Below, piece by piece: positions 17,436 to 25,465 of a DNA stretch of 64,000 nucleotides. The stretch's first letter is position 1; each line of letters starts with the position of its first letter. The notes under the pieces are model-generated. The model searched no databases. It saw nothing but the letters and a program-made list of their open reading frames with translations, and was not told the DNA's origin. Origin of the DNA: Bacteroides luhongzhouii (GTDB taxonomy: Bacteria; Bacteroidota; Bacteroidia; Bacteroidales; Bacteroidaceae). The translations under genes and the position numbers were made by a program. The stretch lies in contig NZ_CP059973.1 of NCBI RefSeq assembly GCF_009193295.2, forward strand, positions 1,860,001 to 1,924,000, written 5' to 3'.

Positions 17436-18977
17436 ATGGCACAAGAAGACGTTTTTAAGAAGCTTGTATCGCATTGCAAAGAGTATGGTTTCGTATTCCC
17501 TTCGAGCGATATCTACGACGGACTAGGCGCTGTGTATGACTACGGTCAGATGGGCGTTGAATTGAAAAATAACATCAAGAAATACTGGTGGGACAGCATG
17601 GTGCTGTTGCACGAGAACATTGTCGGTATCGACTCTGCCATCTTTATGCATCCTACTATCTGGAAGGCTTCCGGACACGTAGACGCATTCAATGACCCTT
17701 TGATTGACAATAGAGACTCTAAGAAACGTTATCGTGCTGACGTGTTGATCGAAGATCAGCTGGCAAAGTATGACGATAAAATCAATAAAGAAGTAGCGAA
17801 AGCTGCCAAGAGATTCGGCGAATCTTTTGATGAGGCTCAATTCCGTTCTACCAACGGACGTGTATTGGAGCATCAGGCAAAACGTGACGCACTTCATACT
17901 CGCTTTGCTAAAGCTCTGAACGACGGTAATCTGGAAGAATTGCGTCAGATCATTATTGATGAAGAAATCGTATGCCCGATCTCCGGTACAAAGAACTGGA
18001 CAGAAGTTCGTCAGTTCAATCTGATGTTCTCTACTGAAATGGGTTCTACTTCCGACGGAGCCATGAAAATTTATCTTCGTCCGGAAACTGCACAGGGTAT
18101 TTTTGTAAACTACCTCAATGTACAGAAAACGGGTCGTATGAAAGTTCCTTTCGGTATCGCACAGATTGGTAAGGCTTTCCGTAACGAGATCGTTGCCCGT
18201 CAGTTCATCTTCCGTATGCGTGAGTTCGAACAGATGGAAATGCAGTTCTTTGTAAAACCGGGAACTGAACTTGACTGGTTCAAGAAATGGAAAGAAATCC
18301 GTCTGAAATGGCATAAAGCTCTTGGATTCGGCGATGCAAGCTATCGTTATCACGACCACGATAAACTGGCTCACTACGCAAATGCAGCTACTGATATTGA
18401 GTTCCTGATGCCGTTCGGATTCAAAGAAGTGGAAGGTATCCACTCTCGTACTAACTTCGACTTGTCTCAACATGAGAAGTTCTCCGGCAAGAGCATCAAA
18501 TACTTCGATCCGGAACTGAACGAATCTTATACTCCGTACGTAATCGAAACTTCTATCGGTGTTGACCGTATGTTCCTTAGCATCATGAGCGCGTCTTATT
18601 GCGAAGAACAGCTGGAAAATGGTGAAAGCCGTGTGGTTTTGAAATTGCCTGCTGCTTTGGCTCCGGTGAAACTGGCAGTTATGCCGTTGGTAAAGAAAGA
18701 CGGTCTGCCTGAAAAAGCCCGTGAAGTTATTGACAGCCTGAAGTTCCACTTCCATTGCCAATATGACGAAAAGGATAGTATCGGTAAGCGTTATCGCCGT
18801 CAGGATGCTATTGGTACTCCGTACTGTGTGACAGTCGATCATCAAACATTAGAAGATAACTGCGTGACATTGCGTAACCGTGATACCATGCAACAAGAGC
18901 GTGTAGCTATCTCTGAACTGAATAATATCATCGCAGACAGAGTAAGCATCACTTCTCTATTGAAAACTTTACAATAA
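17436..18977 (+). CDS. glyS: Glycyl-tRNA synthetase (alpha2 type)
   Basis: A 513-residue class II aminoacyl-tRNA synthetase that charges tRNA-Gly in the cytoplasm. The N-terminus (FKKLVSHCKEYGFVFPSSDIYDGLGAVYDYG) is the hallmark of the eukaryote/archaea-like dimeric GlyRS used by Bacteroidetes. Motif 2 is visible in IGKAFRNEI with FRMREFEQMEMQFF, motif 3 in SIGVDRMFLSI, and the C-terminal anticodon-binding domain starts near residue 405 (LAPVKLAVMPLV). Length and order are normal. It has its own promoter and is followed 11 bp later by the FKBP gene. Its biased codon use fits a highly expressed housekeeping gene, unlike the flanking PULs. Confidence 0.97.
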   Translation: MAQEDVFKKLVSHCKEYGFVFPSSDIYDGLGAVYDYGQMGVELKNNIKKYWWDSMVLLHENIVGIDSAIFMHPTIWKASGHVDAFNDPLIDNRDSKKRYRADVLIEDQLAKYDDKINKEVAKAAKRFGESFDEAQFRSTNGRVLEHQAKRDALHTRFAKALNDGNLEELRQIIIDEEIVCPISGTKNWTEVRQFNLMFSTEMGSTSDGAMKIYLRPETAQGIFVNYLNVQKTGRMKVPFGIAQIGKAFRNEIVARQFIFRMREFEQMEMQFFVKPGTELDWFKKWKEIRLKWHKALGFGDASYRYHDHDKLAHYANAATDIEFLMPFGFKEVEGIHSRTNFDLSQHEKFSGKSIKYFDPELNESYTPYVIETSIGVDRMFLSIMSASYCEEQLENGESRVVLKLPAALAPVKLAVMPLVKKDGLPEKAREVIDSLKFHFHCQYDEKDSIGKRYRRQDAIGTPYCVTVDHQTLEDNCVTLRNRDTMQQERVAISELNNIIADRVSITSLLKTLQ

Positions 18978-18988
18978 ACCTTTGACGA

Positions 18989-19549
18989 ATGAGTAAAAAG
19001 ATCTATTTATTCTCCTTAGTATTGCTGGCTCTTGCGTTCACTGCTTGCAGTGAAACGGAAGAGACTAGCCGTTATGATAATTGGCAGGCACGTAGTGTGG
19101 CTTTTATAGACTCGATCGCCAGTGTGTATGATAGTCCTGAAAATCAAACTTTAGCTAATGATGATCCGGAAAAACTTCATCGTTATAAAGATGAAGTAAC
19201 AGGTCAATGGATATATGTTAAGAAGGTAAAAAATGGGACAGGCAAAGAGTTGCCTCAATATACTTCTACAGTAAGTGCACATTATCGTATGTCTTATTTC
19301 AATGGAGATGTAGTTCAACAGACTTATACAGGAACAGAGCCTACAGAGTTTGATTCTCCGGCAAATTTTACATTGAATGGTGTTATTTCCGGTTGGTCTT
19401 ATACGTTGATTCATATGGTAGCTGGTGATTTTTGGACTTTGTATATTCCTTATCAAAGTGGATATGGTTCAAGCACTAATGATGGTAACCTGCAAGCTTA
19501 TTCTGCATTAGTATATAATGTTAGGTTAGAGAAGATTGTAGAGAGATAA
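18989..19549 (+). CDS. FKBP-type peptidyl-prolyl isomerase lipoprotein
   Basis: A 186-residue lipoprotein (lipobox LAFTAC, Cys20). The second half resembles an FKBP domain: VSAHYRMSYFNGDVVQQT, FTLNGVISGWSYTLIHMVAGDFWTLYIP and a final strand ALVYNVRLEKIV. FKBP enzymes catalyse cis-trans isomerisation at proline and help fold exported proteins. The usual GWEEGL motif is GWSYTL, so catalytic strength is uncertain. It lies 11 bp after glyS and ends just before a strong terminator, so the two genes are probably co-transcribed. Confidence 0.85.
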   Translation: MSKKIYLFSLVLLALAFTACSETEETSRYDNWQARSVAFIDSIASVYDSPENQTLANDDPEKLHRYKDEVTGQWIYVKKVKNGTGKELPQYTSTVSAHYRMSYFNGDVVQQTYTGTEPTEFDSPANFTLNGVISGWSYTLIHMVAGDFWTLYIPYQSGYGSSTNDGNLQAYSALVYNVRLEKIVER

Positions 19550-19573
19550 TCTTATAACAATATAATAAATATG

Positions 19574-19616
19574 AATATAGGTGTTGGGTCTAAATGATAC
19601 AACACCTATATTTTTT
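19574..19616 (+). terminator. Rho-independent terminator after the FKBP gene
   Basis: A perfect 13-bp stem, AATATAGGTGTTG (19574-19586) with CAACACCTATATT (19600-19612), a 13-base loop and a run of six T (19611-19616). It lies 24 bp after the stop codon and separates the glyS operon from the convergent LacI gene. Confidence 0.9.
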
Positions 19617-19726
19617 CATAATAATAACGGAATTGCCTTCTTAGAGATTATGCAATATCGTTTTTCTAAAAGTATATAAGGAATTATTCCTTTTGTTTTG
19701 TTCCTTCTTGCTTATATTACAGAAGA

Positions 19727-20752
19727 TTACATTTTTGATTTTTTTATACTACTCTCCCTAATCTGCAAATGTGTCGGAATGGTCACCTGCTTGATTGTCT
19801 TATCTCCTTTTATCTGATCTATTAATAGTTGGCAGGCAGTTTCTCCCATTTTATAAGTCTGATGTGACACTGCAGATAATTTCGGCTCTACATAATTAGC
19901 GTGCTGCTCGTCCGTATACCCGATGATTGCCACATCATCCGGAATCCGGAGGCCATGTTTTTTGATAACTTCCATTGCTGCGAAAGCCAATGTGTCATTC
20001 ATGGCAAGAATAGCATCCGGAGGCTGTGGAAGTGACAGTAAAGTTTCTGTGGCAATCTTGCCTTCCTCATAATCGATCTTCCGGCAGACTACCACCTCTT
20101 TTTCGATGGGAATACGATTCTCACGCAAGGCTTCCAGATAGCCATGTTTTCTTCTCTTTACAATATCCAGATGATTGGCTCCTCCGATAAAAGCTACCCG
20201 TTTACTTCCATTATCCAGAAGATGCTGTGTAGCCATCTGTGCGGATTGGGCCCCATCTGCTATCACCGATGAAAATTGGTCAGTCAGGCAAACACGGTCG
20301 AACAGGATCAGTGGCATATTGATGTCTTTCAAGGCGGAGATGTGGGAGAAATCGGTTGTTTCTTGAGACAGACAGGCGATGATACCTTCTACGCGCATAT
20401 TGACCAGATTCTCAATATTTCTTTTTTCGTGCTCGTAAGACTCATGCGAGGTCGTGATAATCACGAAATATCCGTTGGCAATAGCCATATTCTCTATTCC
20501 ATTCAGAATCGATGCAAAGAAATGAGTGACAATATCCGGGACGATCACTCCGATGATACGTGGCGCATTTTTCCGCAGGCTCATGGCAAAAGGGTTGGGG
20601 CGGTAGTTCATTTCTTTGGCCAGTGCCTTTGCTCTGGCGCAAAGTTCACGGCTGATTTCCGGACTATCTTTTAGTGCCCTGGATACAGTAGGAATCGACA
20701 CCCCCAATGCTTGGGCGAGATCTTTGAGTGAAGTATGTTTCCGGTTTTCCAT
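19727..20752 (-). CDS. LacI-family transcriptional regulator of the adjacent sugar-oxidation operon
   Basis: A 341-residue LacI-family regulator. Residues 7-55 form the helix-turn-helix and hinge (SLKDLAQALGVSIPTVSRALKDSP ending MNYRPNPFA). Residues about 60-330 form the sugar-sensing domain (IIGVIVPDIVTHFFASILNGIE, GIIACLSQ, PDAILAMNDTLAFAAME, AIIGYTDE). It is divergently transcribed from the aldo/keto reductase operon, with a LacI-like palindrome between them (20833-20848), so it most likely represses that operon until its sugar or an intermediate binds. L-galactose or L-fucose metabolites are candidate inducers by inference only. Confidence 0.9.
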   Translation of the reverse strand: MENRKHTSLKDLAQALGVSIPTVSRALKDSPEISRELCARAKALAKEMNYRPNPFAMSLRKNAPRIIGVIVPDIVTHFFASILNGIENMAIANGYFVIITTSHESYEHEKRNIENLVNMRVEGIIACLSQETTDFSHISALKDINMPLILFDRVCLTDQFSSVIADGAQSAQMATQHLLDNGSKRVAFIGGANHLDIVKRRKHGYLEALRENRIPIEKEVVVCRKIDYEEGKIATETLLSLPQPPDAILAMNDTLAFAAMEVIKKHGLRIPDDVAIIGYTDEQHANYVEPKLSAVSHQTYKMGETACQLLIDQIKGDKTIKQVTIPTHLQIRESSIKKSKM

Positions 20753-20832
20753 TTGAAAGTCTGCAACTTAGATTCTTTTTACAAAGAAAGCACATTCCCG
20801 GAAAATTAAAAGCATCTGAAGCAATATTTTTT

Positions 20833-20848
20833 ACGTAAACCGTTACGT
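20833..20848. promoter_or_regulatory. Probable LacI-family operator
   Basis: ACGTAAACCGTTACGT has perfect 6-base arms (ACGTAA/TTACGT) around a 4-base centre and resembles LacI-family operators of the GTAAACGNTTAC type. It lies in the 179-bp region between the divergent LacI gene and the aldo/keto reductase operon. Against a simple roadblock model, it sits about 45 bp upstream of the operon's -7 box. Confidence 0.55.
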
Positions 20849-20892
20849 TGGTTTTTCGACCGCTCTCTGCTGCACTGAAACTATTACTGACC

Positions 20893-20900
20893 TATTTTTG
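20893..20900 (+). promoter_or_regulatory. -7 box of the aldo/keto reductase operon
   Basis: TATTTTTG matches TAnnTTTG and lies 31 bp before the chosen ATG (20932). Because the transcript would begin near 20907, the in-frame upstream start at 20848 is excluded. Confidence 0.55.
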
Positions 20901-20931
20901 CCGCATACAAAATGATTTAAAACCTAAAAGT

Positions 20932-21864
20932 ATGCAATACCATGAAATCGGAAAGACAGGGATGAAAGTATCATCTCTTAGTTTTGGAGCTTCTTCTTTA
21001 GGAGGAGTTTTCCATGATTTGAAAGAAAAAGAAGGCATCCAGGCTGTGTTTACTGCTGTTGAGGCAGGAATGAACTTTATCGATGTGTCTCCTTATTACG
21101 GACATTATAAAGCGGAAACTGTTTTAGGAAAGGCACTCAAAGATCTTCCTCGCGACCGTTATTATCTTTCTACCAAAGTGGGACGTTATGGGAAAGATGG
21201 AGTGAACCTGTGGGATTACTCTGCAAAACGTGCGACAGAAAGTGTGTATGAGAGCATGGAACGTCTGAATATAGATTTTATCGACCTGATTAATGTGCAC
21301 GATGTGGAGTTTGCCGATTTGAATCAGGTTGTAAGTGAAACTCTGCCGGCTTTAGTCGAGCTGCGTGAAAAAGGAGTGGTAGGACACGTTGGAATTACCG
21401 ACTTGCAACTCGAAAACCTGAAATGGGTAATCGACCATTCACCAAGCGGTACGGTTGAATCTGTGCTTAGCTTCTGCCATTATTGCCTGTGTGATGATAA
21501 ATTAGCAGACTTCCTGGACTACTTCGAATCCAAAGAAATCGGCGTGATTAATGCTTCTCCCCTTTCAATGGGGCTGTTGAGTGAACGTGGTGTTCCTGCT
21601 TGGCATCCGGCTCCCAAACCTTTGGTAGAGGCTTGCCGTAAAGCAATGGAACATTGCAAAGCTAAGAATTATCCGATTGAGAAACTGGCTATGCAGTTCT
21701 CCGTCAGCAATCCCCGTATAGCAACGACTTTATTTAGTACGACTAATCCGGAGAATGTGAAAAAGAACATCTCTTTCATCGAAGAACCTATTGACTGGGA
21801 ACTCGTTCGGGAAGTGCAGGAGATCATCGGAGAGCAGAAACGTGTAAGTTGGGCAAACTCATAA
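20932..21864 (+). CDS. Aldo/keto reductase, L-galactose/L-fucose 1-dehydrogenase-like
   Basis: A 310-residue cytoplasmic aldo/keto reductase. It shows the family pattern: NFIDVSPYYG with the catalytic Asp and Tyr, the Lys in STKVGRYG and the His in LINVHDVEF. Several stretches match plant L-galactose dehydrogenase as I recall it: LSFCHY (plant LSYCHY), ASPLSMGLLSERG (plant ASPLAMGLLTEQG), WHPA, and VSETLPAL (plant VSETIPAL). The expected reaction is NAD(P)-dependent oxidation of L-galactose or its 6-deoxy form L-fucose to the lactone. It opens an operon with a lactonase-like amidohydrolase, a FucP-like permease and a zinc dehydrogenase. The frame is open to 20848 but the start at 20932 fits the family and the promoter. 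Confidence 0.88.
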   Translation: MQYHEIGKTGMKVSSLSFGASSLGGVFHDLKEKEGIQAVFTAVEAGMNFIDVSPYYGHYKAETVLGKALKDLPRDRYYLSTKVGRYGKDGVNLWDYSAKRATESVYESMERLNIDFIDLINVHDVEFADLNQVVSETLPALVELREKGVVGHVGITDLQLENLKWVIDHSPSGTVESVLSFCHYCLCDDKLADFLDYFESKEIGVINASPLSMGLLSERGVPAWHPAPKPLVEACRKAMEHCKAKNYPIEKLAMQFSVSNPRIATTLFSTTNPENVKKNISFIEEPIDWELVREVQEIIGEQKRVSWANS

Positions 21865-21879
21865 AACAGAGTCATTCGT

Positions 21880-22803
21880 ATGGACTATACAATTATTGAT
21901 GCACACGCCCATCTGTGGTTACGGCAGGATACTGTTGTGGACGGATTGCCTATCCGGACTTTGGAAAATGGCCGTTCGGAATTTATGGGAGAAATCCGGC
22001 AAATGGTTCCGCCCTTTATGGTAGACGGTGTGAATAGCGCGGAAGTTTTTCTTTCGAATATGGACTATGCGCAAGTGGCTGCGGCTGTTATTACCCAAGA
22101 GTTTATTGACGGTATTCAGAATGATTATCTGTCGGAAGTCGTTTCCCATTATCCCAACCGTTTTTTTGTTTGCGGAATGTGTGAGTTTCGCAAACCTGGA
22201 TTTTTGGAGCAGGCGAAAGAGCTTATTGCCAAAGGTTTTAAGGCTATAAAAATACCTGCCCAACGCTTGTTGTTAAAAGAGGGACGGGTAATGCTGAATA
22301 GTGAAGAAATGATGCAGATGTTTCATCATATGGAAGAACGGAATGTCATGCTCTCCATCGATTTGGCTGACGGAGCAACACAGGTTTCCGAGATGGAAGA
22401 GGTTATTCAGGAATGTCCGAATTTGCGGATAGCGATCGGACACTTCGGAATGGTCACACGTCCGGACTGGAAAAAACAAATCAGCCTGGCACGTCATTCC
22501 AATGTGATGATTGAATCCGGCGGAATCACCTGGCTTTTCAATGATGAGTTTTATCCTTTCAAAGGAGCAGTGAAAGCCATTCGGGAAGCGGCGGATTTAG
22601 TTGGCATGGAGAAACTGATGTGGGGATCGGACTATCCGCGCACCATTACAGCAATCACCTACAAGATGTCATACGATTTTGTGGTGAAGTCTTCCGAGTT
22701 GACGGAAGAGGACAAAAGACTCTTTTTGGGAGAAAATGCCCGGAACTTCTATGGATTTACAGATCTCCCCGTACTTCCTTACATCAAGAACATGTCCGAA
22801 TGA
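21880..22803 (+). CDS. Amidohydrolase family protein, probable sugar-acid lactonase
   Basis: A 307-residue TIM-barrel amidohydrolase of the amidohydrolase-2 group. The metal-site motif DAHAHLW is at the N-terminus, IGHFG is near residue 187, and the conserved WGSDYPR aspartate is near residue 250. This group includes L-fuconolactonase and L-rhamnonolactonase. It starts 15 bp after the aldo/keto reductase, whose product should be a lactone, so hydrolysis of L-galactono- or L-fuconolactone is the best-supported role. That role is inferred from context; decarboxylases of the same superfamily share the motifs. Confidence 0.82.
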   Translation: MDYTIIDAHAHLWLRQDTVVDGLPIRTLENGRSEFMGEIRQMVPPFMVDGVNSAEVFLSNMDYAQVAAAVITQEFIDGIQNDYLSEVVSHYPNRFFVCGMCEFRKPGFLEQAKELIAKGFKAIKIPAQRLLLKEGRVMLNSEEMMQMFHHMEERNVMLSIDLADGATQVSEMEEVIQECPNLRIAIGHFGMVTRPDWKKQISLARHSNVMIESGGITWLFNDEFYPFKGAVKAIREAADLVGMEKLMWGSDYPRTITAITYKMSYDFVVKSSELTEEDKRLFLGENARNFYGFTDLPVLPYIKNMSE

Positions 22804-22841
22804 TGGAGAAAACAACCTTATCGTAAAACTGGATTTATACC

Positions 22842-24134
22842 ATGAAAAAGAATACATATACAATACCTTTAGCGTTAGTTTTCTGCCTTTTCTTTCTGTG
22901 GGCGATAAGCAGCAATCTGCTTCCCACGATGATCCGGCAATTGATGAAGACATGTGAACTGAATACCTTTGAAGCCTCCTTTACCGAGACTGCCTACTGG
23001 TTGGCTTATTTTATTTTCCCAATCCCCATAGCTATGTTTATGAAACGTTACAGCTATAAGGCAGGAATTATTTTCGGATTGGTATTAGCTGCAATCGGAG
23101 GCCTGCTTTTCTTTCCCGCCGCCATTTTAAAAGAATATTGGGCTTACCTCTGTATCTTCTTTATTATTGCTACGGGAATGTGCTTCCTGGAGACAGCTGC
23201 CAATCCGTATGTGACGGTTTTAGGAGCACCCGAAACCGCTCCCCGCCGATTGAACCTGGCGCAGTCTTTCAATGGACTCGGAGCTTTTATCGCTGCCATG
23301 TTTTTGAGTAAGCTCATTCTTAGCGGAACTCATTACACGCGAGATACCCTTCCTGTAGATTATCCGGGAGGCTGGCAGGCCTATATCCAACTGGAAACGG
23401 ATGCAATGAAACTTCCTTATCTGATATTGGCTATACTGTTGATTGGCATAGCTGTCATCTTCGTCTTTTCAAAATTGCCGAAGATTGGGGACGAAGGAGA
23501 AGCGGCTTCTTCCGGTAAAACGATTTCTTCGGGTAAAACGAAAGACGGCAGCCGGAAAGAGAAACTGATAGACTTCAGTGTATTGAGGCACTCACACTTG
23601 CGGTGGGGAGTGATCGCGCAATTCTTCTATAACGGCGGACAGACGGCGATAAACAGTCTGTTCCTGGTTTACTGTTGTGCTTATGCCGGATTGCCGGAAG
23701 ATACAGCGACTACCTTCTTCGGATTGTATATGCTCGCATTTCTTCTGGGGCGTTGGATCGGTACCGGATTGATGGTGAAATTCCGTCCACAGGATATGCT
23801 GCTGGTTTACGCCTTGATGAATATTCTTTTGTGCGGGGTAGTGATGATATGGGGAGGTATGATCGGGCTATACGCGATGTTGGCCATCTCTTTCTTTATG
23901 TCTATTATGTATCCTACGCAGTTCTCATTGGCGTTAAAAGGACTGGGGAATCAGACAAAGAGCGGTTCGGCATTTCTGGTAATGGCTATTGTCGGCAATG
24001 CCTGCCTGCCACAGTTGACGGCTTATTTCATGCATGCCAATGAGCATATCTATTATATGGCCTATTGTGTACCGATGATTTGCTTTGTCTTCTGTGCATA
24101 TTATGGCTGGAAAGGTTATAAAGTAATCGATTAA
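22842..24134 (+). CDS. FucP-like sugar:proton symporter (L-fucose/L-galactose-type MFS)
   Basis: A 430-residue permease with about 12 transmembrane segments. It aligns well with E. coli FucP as recalled: FFLWAI, PIPIAMFMKRYSYKAGII, FLETAANPYVTVLG, RLNLAQSFNGLGA. Glu117 in LETAANP corresponds to E. coli Glu135, which is needed for fucose transport. The other key acid, E. coli Asp46 (NLNDILLP), is replaced by Pro28 (SNLLPTM). Proton coupling or substrate choice may therefore differ from FucP. Because L-fucose is 6-deoxy-L-galactose, L-galactose is a reasonable substrate in this operon. It is the third gene, 38 bp after the amidohydrolase. Confidence 0.88.
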   Translation: MKKNTYTIPLALVFCLFFLWAISSNLLPTMIRQLMKTCELNTFEASFTETAYWLAYFIFPIPIAMFMKRYSYKAGIIFGLVLAAIGGLLFFPAAILKEYWAYLCIFFIIATGMCFLETAANPYVTVLGAPETAPRRLNLAQSFNGLGAFIAAMFLSKLILSGTHYTRDTLPVDYPGGWQAYIQLETDAMKLPYLILAILLIGIAVIFVFSKLPKIGDEGEAASSGKTISSGKTKDGSRKEKLIDFSVLRHSHLRWGVIAQFFYNGGQTAINSLFLVYCCAYAGLPEDTATTFFGLYMLAFLLGRWIGTGLMVKFRPQDMLLVYALMNILLCGVVMIWGGMIGLYAMLAISFFMSIMYPTQFSLALKGLGNQTKSGSAFLVMAIVGNACLPQLTAYFMHANEHIYYMAYCVPMICFVFCAYYGWKGYKVID

Positions 24135-24159
24135 TAAACTTATTTATCAAACATATCCA

Positions 24160-25176
24160 ATGAAAGCAGTTCAAATTGTCAATCCCTCCGAAATGAAGGT
24201 GGTTGAACTGGAAAAACCGACCGTTGGTGCCGGTGAAGTATTAGTAAGAATCAAGTATGTTGGTTTCTGTGGCTCTGACCTGAATACCTTTTTGGGACGT
24301 AACCCGATGGTGAAGTTACCGGTAATCCCCGGGCATGAGGTAGGAGCAGTGATTGAGGAAATTGGTCCGGATGTTCCGGCTGGCTTCGAAAAAGGGATGA
24401 ACGTGACATTGAATCCATATACCAATTGTGGTAAATGTGCTTCCTGTCGTAATGGTCGTGTCAATGCCTGTGAGCATAATGAAACGTTAGGGGTACAGCG
24501 CAATGGAGTGATGTGCGAATATGCAGTTTTACCTTGGACGAAGATTATTCCGGCTGGTAATATCTCTCCTCGCGATTGTGCGTTGATTGAACCGATGAGT
24601 GTCGGATTCCATGCGGTATCTCGTGCGCAGGTAATCGACAATGAGTTTGTGATGGTTATTGGCTGCGGCATGATTGGTATCGGTGCCATTGTGCGTGCTG
24701 CTTTGAGAGGTGCAACGGTCATTGCTGTCGACTTGGATGACGAGAAACTGGAACTGGCGAGAAAGGTCGGTGCTTCTCATGTGATTAACTCCAAGACAGA
24801 AAATGTACACGAACGGATGCAACAGATAACGGAGGGATTCGGTGCCGATGTGGTGATTGAAGCTGTCGGCAGCCCTGTCACTTACGTGATGGCAGTGGAT
24901 GAAGTCGGTTTTACAGGACGTGTGGTTTGCATTGGTTATGCCAAGAGCGAAGTAGCTTTCCAAACGAAATATTTCGTTCAGAAAGAACTGGATATCCGTG
25001 GTTCCAGAAATGCGTTACCTGCCGATTTCCGTGCAGTTATCAATTATATGAAAGAAGGGAACTGTCCGGTAGAAGAACTGATTTCGAAGATTGCCAAACC
25101 GGAAGGAGCTTTGGAAGCTATGCAGGAATGGACGGCTAATCCGGGAAAGGTGTTCCGCATACTGGTTGAGTTCTGA
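24160..25176 (+). CDS. Zinc-dependent alcohol dehydrogenase, L-galactonate 5-dehydrogenase-like
   Basis: A 338-residue medium-chain dehydrogenase. It shows catalytic zinc ligands in GFCGSD and GHE, the structural-zinc cysteine cluster NCGKCASCRNGRVNAC, and a nucleotide-binding GCGMIGIGAI with an acidic residue after it (VDLDD), indicating NAD+ preference. The segment IRGSRNALPADFRAVINYM parallels GSRNATPEDF in E. coli L-galactonate dehydrogenase (LgoD/YjjN, recalled). Expected reaction: L-galactonate to D-tagaturonate, or the equivalent oxidation of L-fuconate. It ends the operon, 57 bp before a terminator. General polyol or threonine dehydrogenase activity is the main alternative. Confidence 0.85.
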   Translation: MKAVQIVNPSEMKVVELEKPTVGAGEVLVRIKYVGFCGSDLNTFLGRNPMVKLPVIPGHEVGAVIEEIGPDVPAGFEKGMNVTLNPYTNCGKCASCRNGRVNACEHNETLGVQRNGVMCEYAVLPWTKIIPAGNISPRDCALIEPMSVGFHAVSRAQVIDNEFVMVIGCGMIGIGAIVRAALRGATVIAVDLDDEKLELARKVGASHVINSKTENVHERMQQITEGFGADVVIEAVGSPVTYVMAVDEVGFTGRVVCIGYAKSEVAFQTKYFVQKELDIRGSRNALPADFRAVINYMKEGNCPVEELISKIAKPEGALEAMQEWTANPGKVFRILVEF

Positions 25177-25233
25177 TAAGTTCTTGTAATAAGAATAGTT
25201 GTTGATACCTGTTGTTTCGGGTATGTAATAAGT

Positions 25234-25264
25234 GAGAGGAGGCTGAATACAGTCTCCTCTCTTT
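25234..25264 (+). terminator. Rho-independent terminator of the sugar-oxidation operon
   Basis: GAGAGGAG (25234-25241) pairs with CTCCTCTC (25254-25261). An inner G-T pair and CTG/CAG extend the stem to 12 bp around an AATA loop, followed by TTT. It separates this operon from the xylan-PUL operator array that starts 14 bp later. Confidence 0.8.
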
Positions 25265-25277
25265 GGGAGATAGGGTG

Positions 25278-25387
25278 ATGTAACATGAGTAAATATAGAT
25301 GTAACATTCTTCATTCGATATGTAGCATCACAAAGAAATCATGTAGCATACTTTGGGCAATATATCTGTTTGCATTTTCTATTTTTG
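25278..25387 (+). promoter_or_regulatory. HTCS-type operator array and promoter of the first xylan-PUL gene
   Basis: Four nine-base sites lie exactly 21 bp apart: ATGTAACAT (25278-25286), ATGTAACAT (25299-25307), ATGTAGCAT (25320-25328) and ATGTAGCAT (25341-25349). After 30 bp comes the -7 box TATTTTTG (25380-25387). Sites on one face of the helix just upstream of a promoter are typical of an activator. The same arrangement precedes three other genes of this PUL, so the HTCS encoded at 57765-61784 is the likely ligand. Confidence 0.8.
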
Positions 25388-25465
25388 TGATGTGGAAGAT
25401 AACAAGGAACATTTTAAATAATTAGCTTTCAAATAATAGATAATGTAGCCAGTTAATAAAAAACG

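Noticed and set aside
17523..18845. A 440-codon open frame antisense to glyS
   Set aside because: It lies wholly inside the well-supported glycyl-tRNA synthetase gene, has no recognisable motif or start signal, and its low-complexity Phe/Val/Thr/Ile-rich make-up is what the reverse strand of a codon-biased gene gives.
20848..20931. A longer start for the aldo/keto reductase
   Set aside because: The extension lies over the -7 box and matches nothing in the family; the ATG at 20932 gives the normal N-terminus.
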